Counted from the first letter of the stretch, positions 35,448-49,979 are shown. The stretch is DNA of 64,000 bases from Pseudomonas poae (GCA_028869255.1 CP110972.1:4593001-4657000), one strand, 5' to 3'. Made by a program: numbers and translations. Notes: a model not told the origin generated them from the letters alone.

Positions 35448-36137
35448 TCAGGGCTTTCGAAACAACTCGCGACTGACCAGCGGCCTTCCGCCCAAATGCA
35501 CAGCCAGCGCCTGGCGCATCAGGCGCTTGGCAGCGGACAAGGCGCCGGGGGCCGTCCAGTCGGCTTCGCTCATGGCCAACAGCTCAGAGCCCTGGAACAG
35601 GCCCGGTTGCAGCAGGTACACGCGCTCCAGGCCCGCGTCCACTTGTAGCCGGTACATGCCGTCTTCGGCGACGGGATCGCCGTTCAGGTCGTTGCTCAGT
35701 TCGAAACCGTAGCCCAGGTCGTCAAGCAGGCGCCATTCGAAGGCACGCAACAGCGGCTCCAGGGGGCGGCCTTCGGCCAGGGCCAGCAGGGTGGCGGCGT
35801 AGTGATCGAAGACCGCCGGATGCGGGTCTTCGGCGGGCAGCAGACGAATCAGCAATTCGTTGAGGTAGAGGCCGCTGAACAGGGCTTCGCCATTCAGCCA
35901 GGCGGAGGTGCCGACGCTTTCCAGGCGACCGACGTTCTTCAACTCACCCTTGCCCCGAAACTCCACATCCAGCGCCACGAACGGCCGGGCCAATGTGCCC
36001 GCCTTGCCCCGTGCACTGCGCAATACGGCACGCAGGCGACCTTGAGGCGTAAGGAAGTCCACCAGGGCGCTGGTCTCGCGGTAGGCGCGGCTGTGCAGGA
36101 CGTAGGCGAGTTGGCTGGGAGGTGGGGATTGGGACAT
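35448..36137 (-). CDS. recO: DNA repair protein RecO
   Basis: The 229-residue protein has an N-terminal OB fold ([35 protein letters not shown]) and a helical C-terminus, as in RecO. It helps load RecA on SSB-coated gaps with RecR. ATG 36137 is used because the longer frame to 36209 runs into a REPIN. A 158-base gap with the REPIN separates it from era. Confidence 0.95.
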   Translation of the reverse strand: MSQSPPPSQLAYVLHSRAYRETSALVDFLTPQGRLRAVLRSARGKAGTLARPFVALDVEFRGKGELKNVGRLESVGTSAWLNGEALFSGLYLNELLIRLLPAEDPHPAVFDHYAATLLALAEGRPLEPLLRAFEWRLLDDLGYGFELSNDLNGDPVAEDGMYRLQVDAGLERVYLLQPGLFQGSELLAMSEADWTAPGALSAAKRLMRQALAVHLGGRPLVSRELFRKP

Positions 36138-36177
36138 GGAAGTCTCTTCGCAGAACTTAAGAACAGCGATAAACCAA

Positions 36178-36280
36178 TGTGGGAGCGGGCTTGCCCGCGA
36201 TGCAGGCAACTCGGTCTTTCAGTTGCACCGAGGTGATGCTATCGCAGGCAAGCCAGCTCCCACACAAGCCGGCTCCCACA
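36178..36280. repeat. Chimeric REPIN with an extra half REP
   Basis: The left arm is of the GAGCGGGCTTGCCCGCGATG class, while the right arm (36242-36264) is of the TCGCAGGCAAGCCAGCTCCC class. A further partial REP (GCCGGCTCCCACA) runs to 36280. The mismatch between arms suggests recombination or replacement. It lies inside the rnc-era-recO operon. Confidence 0.8.
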
Positions 36281-36295
36281 GAGATACTGCGGTGT

Positions 36296-37198
36296 TTACA
36301 GGTCGCCGTAGCCGAGGGAACGCAACGCGCGCTCATCATCGGACCAGCCACCCTTAACCTTCACCCACAGGTTAAGCATGATCTTGGAATCAAACAGCAA
36401 TTCCATGTCCTTGCGCGCCTCGGTGCCGATGCGCTTGATGCGCTCGCCCTTGTCGCCAATGATGATTTTCTTCTGGCCGTCACGTTCCACGAGGATCAGC
36501 GCGTGGATATGCAGGGTCTTGCCCTGCTGCTTGAACTCTTCGATTTCGACGGTGATCTGGTACGGCAGCTCGGCGCCCATCTGGCGCATGATTTTCTCGC
36601 GGACCAGTTCAGCGGCAAGGAAACGGCTGCTGCGGTCAGTGATCTGGTCTTCCGGGAAGAAGTGCTCGTTCTCCGGCAGGTAGCCGGCGATCACACGCTC
36701 CAGGGCTTCGAGGTTATGCCCGTGCTGGGCCGAGATCGGCATGATCTGGGCGTTCGGCAGTTGTTCCTGCAGCCAGGTCAGGTGCGGCATCAGTTCGGCT
36801 TTGTCTTCGATGCGGTCGGTCTTGTTCAGCGCGACGATCAACGGGCCGGTGACATACTGCACACGCTCCAGAACCATCTGGTCTTCGTCGGTCCATTTGG
36901 TGCGGTCGACCACGAAGATCACCACGTCGACGTCTTTCAACGCCGCCGAAGCGGTCTTGTTCATGTAGCGGTTGAGGGCTTTCTCGCCGCCTTTGTGCAT
37001 GCCCGGGGTGTCGACGTAGACCGCTTGCACGCTGCCTTCGGTCTTGATACCCAGCATGTTGTGGCGGGTGGTCTGCGGCTTGCGCGAGGTGATCGCGAGT
37101 TTCTGGCCGAGGATGTGGTTCAGCAGCGTGGACTTGCCCACGTTCGGGCGGCCGACGATGGCAACATAGCCACAGCGTGTTGCGGTTGAATCAGTCAT
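36296..37198 (-). CDS. era: Ribosome-assembly GTPase Era
   Basis: The 300-residue protein has G1 [10 protein letters not shown]3 DTPGMH, G4 NKTD and a C-terminal KH domain with the [22 protein letters not shown] segment (key: GxxG-type loop IGDKG). It binds 16S rRNA 3' end during 30S maturation. ATG 37198 overlaps the rnc 3' end by eight bases, a typical rnc-era coupling. Confidence 0.97.
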   Translation of the reverse strand: MTDSTATRCGYVAIVGRPNVGKSTLLNHILGQKLAITSRKPQTTRHNMLGIKTEGSVQAVYVDTPGMHKGGEKALNRYMNKTASAALKDVDVVIFVVDRTKWTDEDQMVLERVQYVTGPLIVALNKTDRIEDKAELMPHLTWLQEQLPNAQIMPISAQHGHNLEALERVIAGYLPENEHFFPEDQITDRSSRFLAAELVREKIMRQMGAELPYQITVEIEEFKQQGKTLHIHALILVERDGQKKIIIGDKGERIKRIGTEARKDMELLFDSKIMLNLWVKVKGGWSDDERALRSLGYGDL

Positions 37199-37880
37199 GG
37201 CCATTCTCCACGCCCAGGGCAATCAGTGCTGCGGCGGCCGCTACCTGTTCGGCAATACGGCGGCTCACACCCTGACCTCGGCTTTTTTCATTCAGTAAGG
37301 TGATTTCACATTCCACGAAGAACACGCGGCAATGCGGCTCACCCTGGATATCCACCACTTCGTAGCGTGGCAGTTCGCAACCACGCGACTGCAGGAATTC
37401 CTGCAGGCGGGTCTTGGGGTCTTTGTTGGTGTCGACCAGCGTCAGGCTTTCGATCTCGGAGGTCAGCCAGGCGGTCACCCGCTCCTTGGCCGCGTCCATG
37501 CCTGCATCGAGGTAGATGGCACCGATCAACGCTTCAAGGGCGTCGGCCAGGATCGATTCGCGACGAAAACCGCCGCTCTTCAGCTCGCCGGAACCCAGCC
37601 GCAGGTACTCGCCCAGGCCAAAGCCACGGGCCAGCACGGCCAGGGTCTCGCCCTTCACCAGCCGCGCACGCAAGCGCGACAGTTGACCTTCACGGGCTTG
37701 AGGGAAGCGCTCGAACAGGGCTTCACCGGCGACGAAGTTGAGGATGGCGTCACCGAGGAATTCCAGGCGTTCGTTATTACGCCCGGCAAAACTGCGGTGT
37801 GTGAGGGCAAGGACCATCAATTCCTGATCCTTGAAGGTGTAGCCGAGCTGACGCTCGAGACGACTTAGAGAAACGCTCAC
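37191..37880 (-). CDS. rnc: Ribonuclease III
   Basis: The 229-residue protein has the catalytic RNase III signature [12 protein letters not shown] with metal-binding Glu and Asp, a second acidic site [13 protein letters not shown], and a C-terminal dsRNA-binding domain ([11 protein letters not shown]..., ending AAAALIALG). It processes rRNA and many mRNAs. The start is GTG 37880. The 150-base gap to lepB has a hairpin but no DUF4845 gene. Confidence 0.97.
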   Translation of the reverse strand: MSVSLSRLERQLGYTFKDQELMVLALTHRSFAGRNNERLEFLGDAILNFVAGEALFERFPQAREGQLSRLRARLVKGETLAVLARGFGLGEYLRLGSGELKSGGFRRESILADALEALIGAIYLDAGMDAAKERVTAWLTSEIESLTLVDTNKDPKTRLQEFLQSRGCELPRYEVVDIQGEPHCRVFFVECEITLLNEKSRGQGVSRRIAEQVAAAAALIALGVENGHD

Positions 37881-38002
37881 GGTTTACCCATTTCTAGTTG
37901 GTGGCACCGGCGGCCATCGACGATTGACGCAGTGTTCAAATTCAAATCCTGGTTGGTGCCGCATGAGGCAGGACAGATTTGTCCCAGCCCCAGAAAAGCA
38001 TT

Positions 38003-38024
38003 CGGCGCTGTGTTCACAGCGCCG
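38003..38024 (-). terminator. Hairpin after lepB, possible weak terminator or processing site
   Basis: Perfect 10-base stem CGGCGCTGTG/CACAGCGCCG with a two-base loop, seven bases after the lepB stop on the minus strand. Only a short T-rich stretch follows, so it may attenuate or be a processing stem rather than a full terminator before rnc. Confidence 0.5.
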
Positions 38025-38030
38025 CTTGTA

Positions 38031-38885
38031 TTACTTGATCAGCCCGACCCGCGAGAAGTTCGGCAGGTGGCTGAATTTGGATTCCGGCCAGCTCATCCAG
38101 ACCGCAAACGCCTTGCCGACGATATTCTGGTCGGGAACCATGCCCAGCAGATCCTTGGGAATGTTGGGGTCATCCCAGTAACGGCTGTCATTGGAGTTGT
38201 CACGGTTGTCGCCCATCATGAAATAGTGCCCGGCCGGCACTTTCCATTCGCCATCAGGCTGAGCACGGTAGTTGCTCATTTGCTTGCGGATTTGGTGCTC
38301 TACCGTACCGAGTTTTTCCTGGTACAACTCGGCGCTGCCCAGGCTGTTCGGTTCGGAACCGATCAACTTCTCGGCCACCGACTCACCGTTGATGAACAGG
38401 CGCTTGTCGCCGGTGTAGCGAATCACATCGCCCGGCAGGCCAATCACACGCTTGATGTAATTGACGTTCGGGTCGCTTGGGAAGCGAAACACCATGACAT
38501 CGCCACGCTGCGGGTCACCGACTTCGATGACCTTCTTGTCGATCACCGGCAGGCGAATCCCGTAGGAAAACTTGTTCACCAGGATGAAGTCGCCCACGTC
38601 CAGGGTAGGGATCATCGACCCCGAAGGGATCTGGAACGGCTCCACCAGGAACGAACGCAGCACCAGCACGATGAACAATACCGGGAAGAACGACTTGCCG
38701 TATTCAACCAGCAAAGGCTCTTTGTTCAGCTTCTCGACCACCACCGTATCGGGCTGGCTGACGCTGCCCTGATAAGAGGCGATAGCCGCCCGCCGACGCG
38801 GGGCGAAGAACACCAGATCGAGCAACGCCAGCAGGCCGCAAACGGCTACGGCAATGACCAGCAACAGCGGGAAATTTAGCGACAT
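38031..38885 (-). CDS. lepB: Signal peptidase I
   Basis: The 284-residue protein has two N-terminal membrane helices (residues 5-27 and 62-80) and the periplasmic catalytic domain. The Ser-Lys dyad is S90 in IPSGSM and K145 in YIKRVIG; GDNRDNSNDSRYW is the conserved box E. It cleaves signal peptides of exported preproteins. It starts five bases after the lepA stop. Confidence 0.97.
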   Translation of the reverse strand: MSLNFPLLLVIAVAVCGLLALLDLVFFAPRRRAAIASYQGSVSQPDTVVVEKLNKEPLLVEYGKSFFPVLFIVLVLRSFLVEPFQIPSGSMIPTLDVGDFILVNKFSYGIRLPVIDKKVIEVGDPQRGDVMVFRFPSDPNVNYIKRVIGLPGDVIRYTGDKRLFINGESVAEKLIGSEPNSLGSAELYQEKLGTVEHQIRKQMSNYRAQPDGEWKVPAGHYFMMGDNRDNSNDSRYWDDPNIPKDLLGMVPDQNIVGKAFAVWMSWPESKFSHLPNFSRVGLIK

Positions 38886-38890
38886 AGGAC

Positions 38891-40690
38891 CTAACTATCC
38901 AACCTGAGCACCGCAAGGAAGGCTTCTTGTGGAATTTCCACGTTGCCCACTTGCTTCATGCGTTTTTTACCGGCCTTTTGCTTCTCAAGCAGTTTGCGCT
39001 TACGGCTTACGTCACCGCCGTAGCATTTGGCCAGTACGTTCTTTCTGAGTGCCTTGACGGAGGTTCGCGCAATGATCTGCCCGCCAATGGCGGCCTGGAT
39101 CGCGACGTCGAACATCTGGCGCGGAATCAGTTCTTTCATCTTCTCGGTCAACTGGCGACCTTTGTAGTGCGCATTGTCCTTGTGCACGATCAGTGCCAGG
39201 GCATCAACCTTGTCGCCGTTGATCAGCACATCCAGTTTCACCAGATTAGCCGATTGGTAACGGTCGAAATGGTAATCCAGCGAAGCATAGCCGCGGCTGG
39301 TGGATTTGAGACGGTCGAAGAAGTCCAGGACCACTTCGTTCATCGGCAAATCGTAGGTCACTTGTACCTGGGTCCCGAGGAACAACATGTCGTGCTGCAC
39401 GCCACGCTTTTCGATACACAGGGTAATGACGTTGCCCAGGTGCTCCTGCGGTACCAGGATATTGGCCCGCACGATCGGCTCGCGCATGTCCTCGATGGAG
39501 GACAGGTCTGGAAGCTTGGACGGGTTGTCGACGTAAATCGTTTCACCGGTTTTCAGCGCCAGCTCAAAAATAACCGTCGGCGCAGTGGTGATCAGGTCCA
39601 GGTCGTATTCGCGCTCCAGGCGCTCCTGGATGATCTCCATGTGCAGCATGCCCAGGAACCCGCAGCGGAAGCCGAAGCCCAGGGCGTCGGAGCTTTCCGG
39701 GGTGTACTGCAACGACGAGTCGTTGAGGGTCAGCTTCTGCAGCGCCTCGCGGAAGTCTTCGAAGTCGTCGGAGCTGACCGGGAACAGACCGGCGTAAACC
39801 TGCGGCTGGATGCGTTTGAAGCCCGGCAGCACGTCTACATCAGGGGTGGAGCTCAAGGTCAGGGTGTCACCGACCGGTGCACCGTGAATGTCCTTGATAC
39901 CAGCGATGATGAAGCCTACTTCGCCGGCCTTGAGGTCGGTGGTGGCGGTGTGTTTCGGGTTGAATACACCAACGCTGTCCACCAGGTGGATCTTGCCGGT
40001 GGATTTGACCAGGATCTTGTCGCCCTTCTTCACCCGGCCGTGGCGCACACGCACCAGGGAAACAACGCCCAGGTAGTTGTCGAACCAGGAGTCGATGATC
40101 AACGCTTGCAGCGGATCTTCGTAGTTGCCGGTAGGTGCAGGGATGGTCTTGACCAGGCGCTCGAGCACTTCGTCGACGCCCAGGCCGGTCTTGGCGCTGC
40201 ACTCGACGGCGTCGGTGGCGTCAATGCCGATGATTTTTTCGATTTCTTCTTTCACGCGGTCAGGATCGGCCTGGGGCAGGTCGATCTTGTTCAGTACCGG
40301 CATGACCTCAAGGCCCTGCTCGATCGCGGTGTAGCAGTTGGCTACGGATTGAGCTTCAACGCCCTGGCCGGCATCGACCACCAGCAAGGCGCCTTCACAG
40401 GCTGCCAGCGAGCGGCTGACTTCGTAGGTGAAGTCAACGTGGCCGGGGGTGTCAATGAAGTTCAGCTGGTACTTGATGCCGTCTTTGGCGGTGTAGTACA
40501 GAGTAACGCTGTGGGCCTTGATGGTGATCCCGCGTTCGCGCTCAAGGTCCATGGAGTCCAGGACCTGGGCTTCCATTTCACGCTCGGCAAGGCCGCCGCA
40601 CATCTGGATGAACCGATCGGCCAGCGTCGACTTGCCATGGTCAATGTGGGCGATGATGGAGAAATTGCGGATATGACTCAAATCACTCAC
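38891..40690 (-). CDS. lepA: Elongation factor 4 (LepA)
   Basis: The 599-residue translational GTPase has G1 [10 protein letters not shown]3 DTPGHVDF, G4 NKID, and the LepA-specific C-terminal domain with the [20 protein letters not shown] region (starting CYGGD). It acts in translation under ionic stress and ribosome assembly. The start is GTG 40690 ([19 protein letters not shown]). First gene of the lepA-lepB-rnc-era-recO-pdxJ series. Confidence 0.97.
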
Positions 40691-40790
40691 GGATCAACAC
40701 TCAAAAAGGCTGCAGGCAGATTGCCCGCTGAAAAATAGCCGGGAATTGTACCTGATGCTCAGGCCAGACGTCATCTTTGCTGACCAGAAC

Positions 40791-40826
40791 AAAAATGCCC
40801 CGATCTCTCGACCGGGGCATTTTTTG
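40791..40826 (-). terminator. Rho-independent terminator after lptG
   Basis: The stem AAAAATGCCCCG/CGGGGCATTTTT has a 10-base loop, with A and T tracts on both sides so that it can work in either direction. It separates lptG from the lepA operon. Confidence 0.9.
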
Positions 40827-40841
40827 TTCATAAGTGCAGCA

Positions 40842-41913
40842 TCAACCGGCCCGGCGCAACAGCCAGAACCCGGCCAGGGCGCAGATGGCGGTGGGTACCA
40901 GCACCGCAAACAGCGGCGAGAAACCGAACACCAGGCTCGACGGGCCGAGCAGGTCCTGGGCGATACGGAAGGTAAACCCCACCAGCACACCGGTAAACAC
41001 ACGCTGGCCCAGGGTGACGGAACGCAACGGGCCGAAGATGAACGAAATCGCCATCAGCACCAGCGCGGCGGTCACCACCGGCTGCAACACTTTGACCCAA
41101 AATGCCAGCCAGTAGCGGCCGTTATTCAAGCCCTGATCCTTGAGGTAGTGGATATAGCCCCACAACCCGGAGATCGGCAGGCTTTCCGGGATCATCACCA
41201 CGGTATTGAGCAACTGCGGCTTGAGGGCGATATCCCACTCTTCGCTCGGCACATTGATCACTTCGGTGCTGGCCTTGGTGCCTTGGCCGATATTGCGGAA
41301 GTAAGTTGTGGTGATATCGGTCAGTTGCCACTTTTCGTTGCTGTACTGCGCACGTTTGGCGAAGCTCGACTCCAGCAGGTGACGCTCTTTGTCAAAGGTA
41401 TAGCGTGTCACACCAATCAACAGGCCGCCTGGCTGCACGGCGTTGATATGGATGAACTCATCGCCCTGACGGTGCCACAGGCCATGCTTGGAGCTTTGCG
41501 CATCACCCGACCCCTGGGCCAGGGCGCGGTTGGCCTGGGCCGTGGTTTCGGCCGGTGGCGCGACGTATTCGCCGATCAGCACGCTGCAAGCCATCAGCAG
41601 CAGCATCGGCTTCATCACCGCCCAGACAATACGCCCGATGGACACCCCGGCGGCCCGCATGATGGTCAGCTCACTGTTGCTGGCCAGGCTGCCCAGGCCG
41701 ATCAGGCAACCGATCAGCGCGGCCATCGGCATCATGTCGTAGAGACGACGCGGCGCGGTAAGGGCCACGTAGCTCAGCACGTCCCACACGGTGTAGGTGT
41801 CGCTGACGTTGCCCACTTCATCGATGAAGGCGAACAACGACGCCAAACCGAGGATGATGCCCAATACCGCCAGGATGGCGATCAGTACGCTGCTACCAAT
41901 GTAGCGATCGAGC

Positions 41914-41921
<8 letters not shown>
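40842..41921 (-). CDS. lptG: LPS export permease LptG
   Basis: The 359-residue YjgP/YjgQ permease has six membrane helices, three at each end around a periplasmic beta-jellyroll. LDRYIGSSVLIAILAVLG opens it and GVSIGRIVWAVMKPML follows. With LptF and LptB2 it extracts LPS from the inner membrane. I chose GTG 41921 because AAGGAG lies seven bases upstream; the longer start at 41942 would place that site inside the coding region. It overlaps lptF by eight bases. Confidence 0.93.
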
Positions 41922-44807
<2,886 letters not shown>

Positions 44808-44817
44808 AACTGAAGAC

Positions 44818-44848
44818 GCCGGGGCGGTGATGAACTCGCCGCCCCGGC
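44818..44848 (+). other. Hairpin between pepA and holC
   Basis: Perfect 10-base stem GCCGGGGCGG/CCGCCCCGGC with an 11-base loop, directly after the pepA stop and ending 14 bases before the holC start. No T tract follows, so it is more likely an RNA-processing or stabilising stem than a terminator. Confidence 0.55.
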
Positions 44849-44861
44849 CTCAGGAACCGCA

Positions 44862-45290
44862 ATGACCCAAGTTGACTTCTATATATTGCCCAGTGCCGAT
44901 CCCTCTGCGCGCCTGGACTTTGCCTGCAAACTCACCGAAAAAGCCTGGCGCATGGGCCACCGCATCTACCTGCATTGCAGCGACGCCGCCCAACGCGACG
45001 ACCTCGATGCACGCCTGTGGCGCTTCAAGGGCGAAAGCTTCGTGCCCCACGGCCCCGCCGAATCTGAACCCGACAGCCTGATTGTGTTGGGTTTGGGCGA
45101 CAACTGCGGCGATCACCATGACCTGCTGGTCAACCTGGACCTGAAAGTACCACCCTTCGCCAAGGCCTTCGCCCGTGTGGCGGAAGTGGTGGTGGAAGAC
45201 CCGGCTATTCGTCAGGCCGCGCGTGAGAGTTTCCGCTTCTACCGCGAACAGGGCTATCCTTTGCAGGATCACCGGCTACAACGACTTTGA
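44862..45290 (+). CDS. holC: DNA polymerase III chi subunit
   Basis: The 142-residue protein begins TQVDFYILPSADPSARLDFACKL, with YLHCSDAAQRDDLDARLW and FVPHG following, the HolC pattern. Chi links the clamp loader (with psi) to SSB. It lies between pepA and valS as in other gammaproteobacteria. Confidence 0.95.
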   Translation: MTQVDFYILPSADPSARLDFACKLTEKAWRMGHRIYLHCSDAAQRDDLDARLWRFKGESFVPHGPAESEPDSLIVLGLGDNCGDHHDLLVNLDLKVPPFAKAFARVAEVVVEDPAIRQAARESFRFYREQGYPLQDHRLQRL

Positions 45291-45294
45291 GTAC

Positions 45295-45684
45295 ATGATG
45301 GACACTCCCAACCCTATAAAAAAAGACGACCACCTGCTGGACGACCTTGAGTCGATCCGCCAGTTGCTGGGTGATGATGACTTGCAACCGCCGCTGTTGA
45401 CCGAGCCGGTCAATGGCGAAGTACAGATTCCACTGTTGTTCGACATGGTCGGCGGCAAGCCTGCCGCGACGCAGCCGGTTGCTGCAGCCGCAGCCCCTGT
45501 CGCAGAACCTGTCGCCGAGAAGTCCGCCGACGCCCTGCTGCTGCACCTGGACAACGAACTGCGCGCCGCCGCGCAATTGATCATGCAAGACGTGATCGAC
45601 GACTTTGCCCCGCATATCGAAACCGAGATCAAGCGCCGGCTGGATGCGCGGATGGAGCGGTTGCTCAGCCAATACCAGTCCTGA
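45295..45684 (+). CDS. Conserved hypothetical protein between holC and valS
   Basis: The 129-residue protein starts MMDTPNPIKKDDHLLDDLES (start at 45295 or 45298). It has a short acidic N-terminal part, a low-complexity Ala/Pro/Val linker (residues about 55-80) and a helical C-terminus (LHLDNELRAAAQLIMQDVID, IETEIKRRLDARMERL) that could form a coiled coil. I recall it as a conserved Pseudomonas protein at this locus, without known function. It follows holC by four bases. Confidence 0.75.
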   Translation: MMDTPNPIKKDDHLLDDLESIRQLLGDDDLQPPLLTEPVNGEVQIPLLFDMVGGKPAATQPVAAAAAPVAEPVAEKSADALLLHLDNELRAAAQLIMQDVIDDFAPHIETEIKRRLDARMERLLSQYQS

Positions 45685-45701
45685 AGCCGACACACATCCC
45701 G

Positions 45702-45791
45702 TGTGGGAGAGGGCTTGCTCGCGAATGCAGTGGTTCAGTCAATCCACCCGGTGACTGTTACTCCGCATTCGCGAGCAAGCCCGCTCCCACA
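45702..45791. repeat. REPIN upstream of valS
   Basis: Inverted arms around TGTGGGAGAGGGCTTGCTCG and its near complement (one A/C mismatch within the arms), followed by GAATGCAG/TCCGCATTC. Confidence 0.88.
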
Positions 45792-45897
45792 TTTGCTCAG
45801 CGCCAACCTTAAGCCCGTCTACAACTCGCCCTCCACGCCCTCCCCCGTTATACTTGCCGGCTTTCCTGAATAAATGCCAACTAGGGTCCCGCCGCGC

Positions 45898-48744
45898 ATG
45901 GATAAGACCTACCAGCCGCACGCTATTGAAACTTCCTGGTACGAGACCTGGGAGTCCGAGAATTATTTCGCTCCGCAAGGCGCGGGTGATTCCTACACCA
46001 TCATGATTCCGCCACCGAATGTCACTGGCAGCCTGCACATGGGCCATGGCTTCAACAATGCGATCATGGATGCGTTGATCCGTTTCCGCCGCATGCAGGG
46101 CCGCAACACCCTGTGGCAGCCGGGCACCGACCACGCCGGTATCGCCACGCAGATGCTGGTGGAACGCCAACTCGAAGCCACCGGCCAGAACCGCCATGAC
46201 CTGGGTCGCGAGAAGTTTCTGGAAAAGATCTGGGAATGGAAAGACCAGTCCGGCGGCAATATCAGCCGTCAGATCCGTCGCCTGGGTTCGTCCGTAGACT
46301 GGAGCCGCGAGCGCTTCACCATGGACGATGGCCTGTCGGAAGCCGTGAAAGAAGCCTTCGTGCGCCTGCATGAAGACGGCCTTATCTACCGCGGCAAGCG
46401 CCTGGTCAACTGGGACACCAAGTTACACACGGCGATTTCCGACCTCGAAGTGGAAAACCACGACGAGAAAGGCTTCCTGTGGAACCTCAAGTACCCGCTG
46501 GCCGATGGCGCCAAGACCGCCGAAGGCAACGACTACCTGATCGTCGCCACCACCCGTCCGGAAACCATGCTCGGCGACGCCGCCGTGGCCGTTAACCCGA
46601 ACGATGAACGTTACCAGGCGCTGATCGGCAAGTTCGTTGAGCTGCCGCTGGTGGGCCGCCGTATCCCGATCATCGCGGACGACTATTGCGACCCTGAATT
46701 CGGCACCGGCTGCGTGAAAATCACCCCGGCCCACGATTTCAACGACTATGAAGTCGGCAAGCGTCACAACCTGCCGCTGCTGAACATCTTCGACAAAAAT
46801 GCCGCCGTGCTGCCGGCCTGCCAGGTGTTCAACCTGGACGGTACGCTGAATGAAAGCATCGATGGCAAGATCCCGGCGGAATACGCCGGCCTCGACCGTT
46901 TTGAAGCGCGCAAGCAAATCGTTGCTGCCTTCGACGCCGCCGGCCTGCTGGTCAGCGTTGACGACCACGGCCTGAAAGTGCCGAAAGGCGACCGCTCCGG
47001 CACCGTGATCGAGCCGTGGCTGACCGACCAGTGGTACGTGTCCACCAAGCCGCTGGCAGAACCTGCCATTGCCGCGGTGGAAGACGGCCGTATCCAGTTC
47101 GTGCCGAAACAATACGAAAACATGTACTTCTCGTGGATGCGCGACATCCAGGATTGGTGCATCAGCCGTCAACTGTGGTGGGGCCACCGCATCCCGGCCT
47201 GGTACGACGAGTCGGGCAAGGTCTACGTTGGCCGTGACGAAGCCGAAGTGCGTGCCAAGCACAACCTCGGCGCTGACGTTGCGCTGCAGCAGGACAACGA
47301 CGTACTCGATACCTGGTTCAGCTCCGGCCTGTGGACCTTCTCCACCCTGGGTTGGCCGCAACAGACCGAATTCCTCAAGAAATTCCACTCCACCGACGTG
47401 CTGGTCACCGGTTTCGACATCATTTTCTTCTGGGTTGCCCGGATGATCATGCTGACCATGCACCTGGTGAAGAACGAGGACGGCACCCCGCAAGTACCGT
47501 TCAAGACCGTGTACGTGCACGGCCTTGTGCGTGATGGCCAGGGCCAGAAGATGTCCAAGTCCAAGGGCAACGTCCTGGACCCGTTGGACATCATCGACGG
47601 CATCGACCTGGAAACCCTGGTGCAAAAACGCACCTCGGGTCTGATGCAGCCGAAACTGGCGAAGAAGATCGAGAAGCAGACCCGTGACGAGTTCGCGGAC
47701 GGCATCGCCAGCTACGGCACCGACGCCCTGCGCTTCACCTTCTGCTCGCTGGCGTCCACCGGTCGCGACATCAAGTTCGACATGGGCCGCGTCGAAGGCT
47801 ATCGCAACTTCTGCAACAAGATCTGGAACGCGGCGCGCTACGTGCTGGATAAAGGTGAAGACTGCGGCCAGAACGGCGAAGCCTATGAGCTGAGCCTGGC
47901 CGACCGCTGGATCATCTCGCAGCTGCAACGCACCGAAGCCGAAGTGACCCGCCAGCTCGACCAGTTCCGCTTCGACCTGGCCGCGCAAGCCCTGTACGAG
48001 TTCATCTGGAACCAGTATTGCGACTGGTACCTGGAGCTGTCCAAGCCCGTGCTGTGGGACGAAAACGCGCCAATCGAACGCCAGCGCGGCACCCGCCGCA
48101 CCCTGGTACGCGTACTGGAAGTGGCGTTGCGCCTGGCGCACCCGTTCATGCCGTTCATCACCGAAGAAATCTGGCAGCGCCTCGCGCCGCTGGCCGGTAT
48201 CGAAGGCAAGACCATCATGCTGCAACCTTGGCCGGTGGCCAACGAAGCACGCATCGATGAGGCGGCCGAAAGCGATATCGAATGGCTCAAGACCCTGATG
48301 CTCGGCACGCGCAACATCCGCGCCGAGATGAACATCGGCCCGGGCAAGCCACTGGCGGTGTTCGTGAAAAACGCCAGTGCCGACGATCAGCGTCGCCTCA
48401 CCGAGAACGATGCGCTGCTCAAGAAGCTGGCGAAGCTGGAGTCGATCACCGTATTGGCGGCAAGCGCCGAAGCACCGCTGTCGGCAACTGCACTGGTCGG
48501 CGACATGGAAGTGCTGGTACCGATGGCCGGCCTGATCGACAAGGGCGCGGAACTGGCCCGTCTCGACAAGGAAATCCTGCGCCTGCAAGGCGAAGTGCAA
48601 CGAGTGGGCGGCAAGCTGTCCAACGCGGCGTTCGTCGACAAGGCGCCGGCCGAAGTGATCGACAAAGAACGCGCCAAACTGGCCGAGGCGGAACAGGCCC
48701 TGGGCAAGCTGGCGGAGCAACATGCGCGGATTTCCAGCCTGTAA
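45898..48744 (+). CDS. valS: Valyl-tRNA synthetase
   Basis: The 948-residue class I synthetase opens [24 protein letters not shown]-type motif HMGHG lies in [17 protein letters not shown] lies in [12 protein letters not shown], an editing (CP1) domain is present, and a C-terminal coiled-coil arm ([20 protein letters not shown]). ATG 45898 matches the family start; the frame extends upstream to 45874 without support. A strong terminator follows. Confidence 0.98.
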   Translation: MDKTYQPHAIETSWYETWESENYFAPQGAGDSYTIMIPPPNVTGSLHMGHGFNNAIMDALIRFRRMQGRNTLWQPGTDHAGIATQMLVERQLEATGQNRHDLGREKFLEKIWEWKDQSGGNISRQIRRLGSSVDWSRERFTMDDGLSEAVKEAFVRLHEDGLIYRGKRLVNWDTKLHTAISDLEVENHDEKGFLWNLKYPLADGAKTAEGNDYLIVATTRPETMLGDAAVAVNPNDERYQALIGKFVELPLVGRRIPIIADDYCDPEFGTGCVKITPAHDFNDYEVGKRHNLPLLNIFDKNAAVLPACQVFNLDGTLNESIDGKIPAEYAGLDRFEARKQIVAAFDAAGLLVSVDDHGLKVPKGDRSGTVIEPWLTDQWYVSTKPLAEPAIAAVEDGRIQFVPKQYENMYFSWMRDIQDWCISRQLWWGHRIPAWYDESGKVYVGRDEAEVRAKHNLGADVALQQDNDVLDTWFSSGLWTFSTLGWPQQTEFLKKFHSTDVLVTGFDIIFFWVARMIMLTMHLVKNEDGTPQVPFKTVYVHGLVRDGQGQKMSKSKGNVLDPLDIIDGIDLETLVQKRTSGLMQPKLAKKIEKQTRDEFADGIASYGTDALRFTFCSLASTGRDIKFDMGRVEGYRNFCNKIWNAARYVLDKGEDCGQNGEAYELSLADRWIISQLQRTEAEVTRQLDQFRFDLAAQALYEFIWNQYCDWYLELSKPVLWDENAPIERQRGTRRTLVRVLEVALRLAHPFMPFITEEIWQRLAPLAGIEGKTIMLQPWPVANEARIDEAAESDIEWLKTLMLGTRNIRAEMNIGPGKPLAVFVKNASADDQRRLTENDALLKKLAKLESITVLAASAEAPLSATALVGDMEVLVPMAGLIDKGAELARLDKEILRLQGEVQRVGGKLSNAAFVDKAPAEVIDKERAKLAEAEQALGKLAEQHARISSL

Positions 48745-48759
48745 GGTGTAAGCCGTGTG

Positions 48760-48789
48760 AAAAAAGAGGCCTTCGGGCCTCTTTTTTTT
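48760..48789 (+). terminator. Rho-independent terminator of valS
   Basis: The stem AAAAAGAGGCC/GGCCTCTTTTT with a TTCG tetraloop runs into TTTTTTTT, 16 bases after the valS stop. Confidence 0.95.
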
Positions 48790-48807
48790 GCCTGAAAACC
48801 CGATCAA

Positions 48808-48894
48808 TGTAGGAGCTGGCTTGCCTGCGATGCAGACAACTCGGTACCCCCGCGAGACCGCGGTGATGCCATCGCAGGCAAGCCAGCTCCCACA
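48808..48894. repeat. REPIN between valS and rlmF
   Basis: The left arm TGTAGGAGCTGGCTTGCCTG has one mismatch (GTA for GTG) against the right arm, then GCGATGCAG/TGCCATCGC. It lies just after the valS terminator. Confidence 0.87.
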
Positions 48895-48959
48895 GTTGAC
48901 CGAATTGGGCTCAGGATGTGGGACAATGCCCACCACTTTGAGCCAACCCCAGAATCATC

Positions 48960-49979
48960 ATGACCGCCCCCAGCACGCCAAAACCTCCGCGCAAGAAGCC
49001 TAAAACCGCAGCCACAGCCAAACCCGTGGTGCCGCGCAAAGAGGCCACCCTGCATCCGCGCAACCGCCACACCGGCCGCTACGACTTCCCGGCGCTGATC
49101 AAGACCACGCCGGAACTGGCGCAATTCGTGATCATCAATCCGTACGGCAAGGAAAGTATCGACTTCGCCAGCCCGGATGCGGTGCGCGTGTTCAACCGTG
49201 CGTTGCTCAAAGCCTTCTATGGCATCCAGCACTGGGACATTCCGGCCGATTACCTGTGCCCACCGGTACCGGGGCGTGCGGACTACGTGCACTTTCTCGC
49301 CGACCTGCTGGCCGAGGTCAACGACGGCAAGATCCCGCGTGGTTCCATCGTCAAGGTGCTGGATATCGGCATGGGCGCCAACTGCGTCTATCCGCTGATT
49401 GGCTATATGGAGTACCGCTGGAATTTCCTCGGCTCCGAGGTCGACCCCATCGCCGTGGCTGCGGCCAAGGCCATCGTGCAGTCCAATGACCTGAGCAAGG
49501 TCATCCAGCTGCGTCAGCAAAGCAACCCCAAGCAGATCCTGTTGGGTCTGCTGGAGCCGGGCGAGCGCTTTGACCTGACCATGTGCAACCCGCCGTTCCA
49601 TGCCTCCATGGACGAAGCCACCAAGGGCAGCGAGCGCAAATGGCGCGCCCTGGGCAAGGCCGATCCCAAGCGCAAATTGCCGGTGCTGAATTTCGGCGGC
49701 CAATCGGCTGAGTTGTGGTGTGAAGGCGGCGAAGCGCGCTTTGTGACGCAGCTTATCGCCGAGAGTGCGCACTTTGCCCACAAGGTGTTGTGGTTCAGCA
49801 CCCTGGTGTCCAAAGCGTCGAACTTGCCCGCAATCGAGACAGCCCTGAAAAAAGCCGGTGTGCTGGAAAGCCGGGTGGTTGAGATGTCCCAGGGTCAGAA
49901 ACAAAGCCGTTTCGTGGCCTGGACCTTCCAGACCAAGAACGAGCAGCAGATCTGGCGCCAGCGCTGGGTTCGCGACTGA
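48960..49979 (+). CDS. rlmF: 23S rRNA (adenine(1618)-N(6))-methyltransferase
   Basis: The 339-residue protein has a basic N-terminus ([14 protein letters not shown]), then [17 protein letters not shown], the SAM-binding [16 protein letters not shown] and the N6-adenine catalytic motif MCNPPFH. All fit RlmF (YbiN). It methylates A1618 in 23S rRNA. The next gene is convergent. Confidence 0.95.
   Translation: MTAPSTPKPPRKKPKTAATAKPVVPRKEATLHPRNRHTGRYDFPALIKTTPELAQFVIINPYGKESIDFASPDAVRVFNRALLKAFYGIQHWDIPADYLCPPVPGRADYVHFLADLLAEVNDGKIPRGSIVKVLDIGMGANCVYPLIGYMEYRWNFLGSEVDPIAVAAAKAIVQSNDLSKVIQLRQQSNPKQILLGLLEPGERFDLTMCNPPFHASMDEATKGSERKWRALGKADPKRKLPVLNFGGQSAELWCEGGEARFVTQLIAESAHFAHKVLWFSTLVSKASNLPAIETALKKAGVLESRVVEMSQGQKQSRFVAWTFQTKNEQQIWRQRWVRD

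Noticed and set aside
44818..44848. Terminator of pepA
   Set aside because: The stem is strong but no T tract follows and holC starts 14 bases later, so I list it as a hairpin only.
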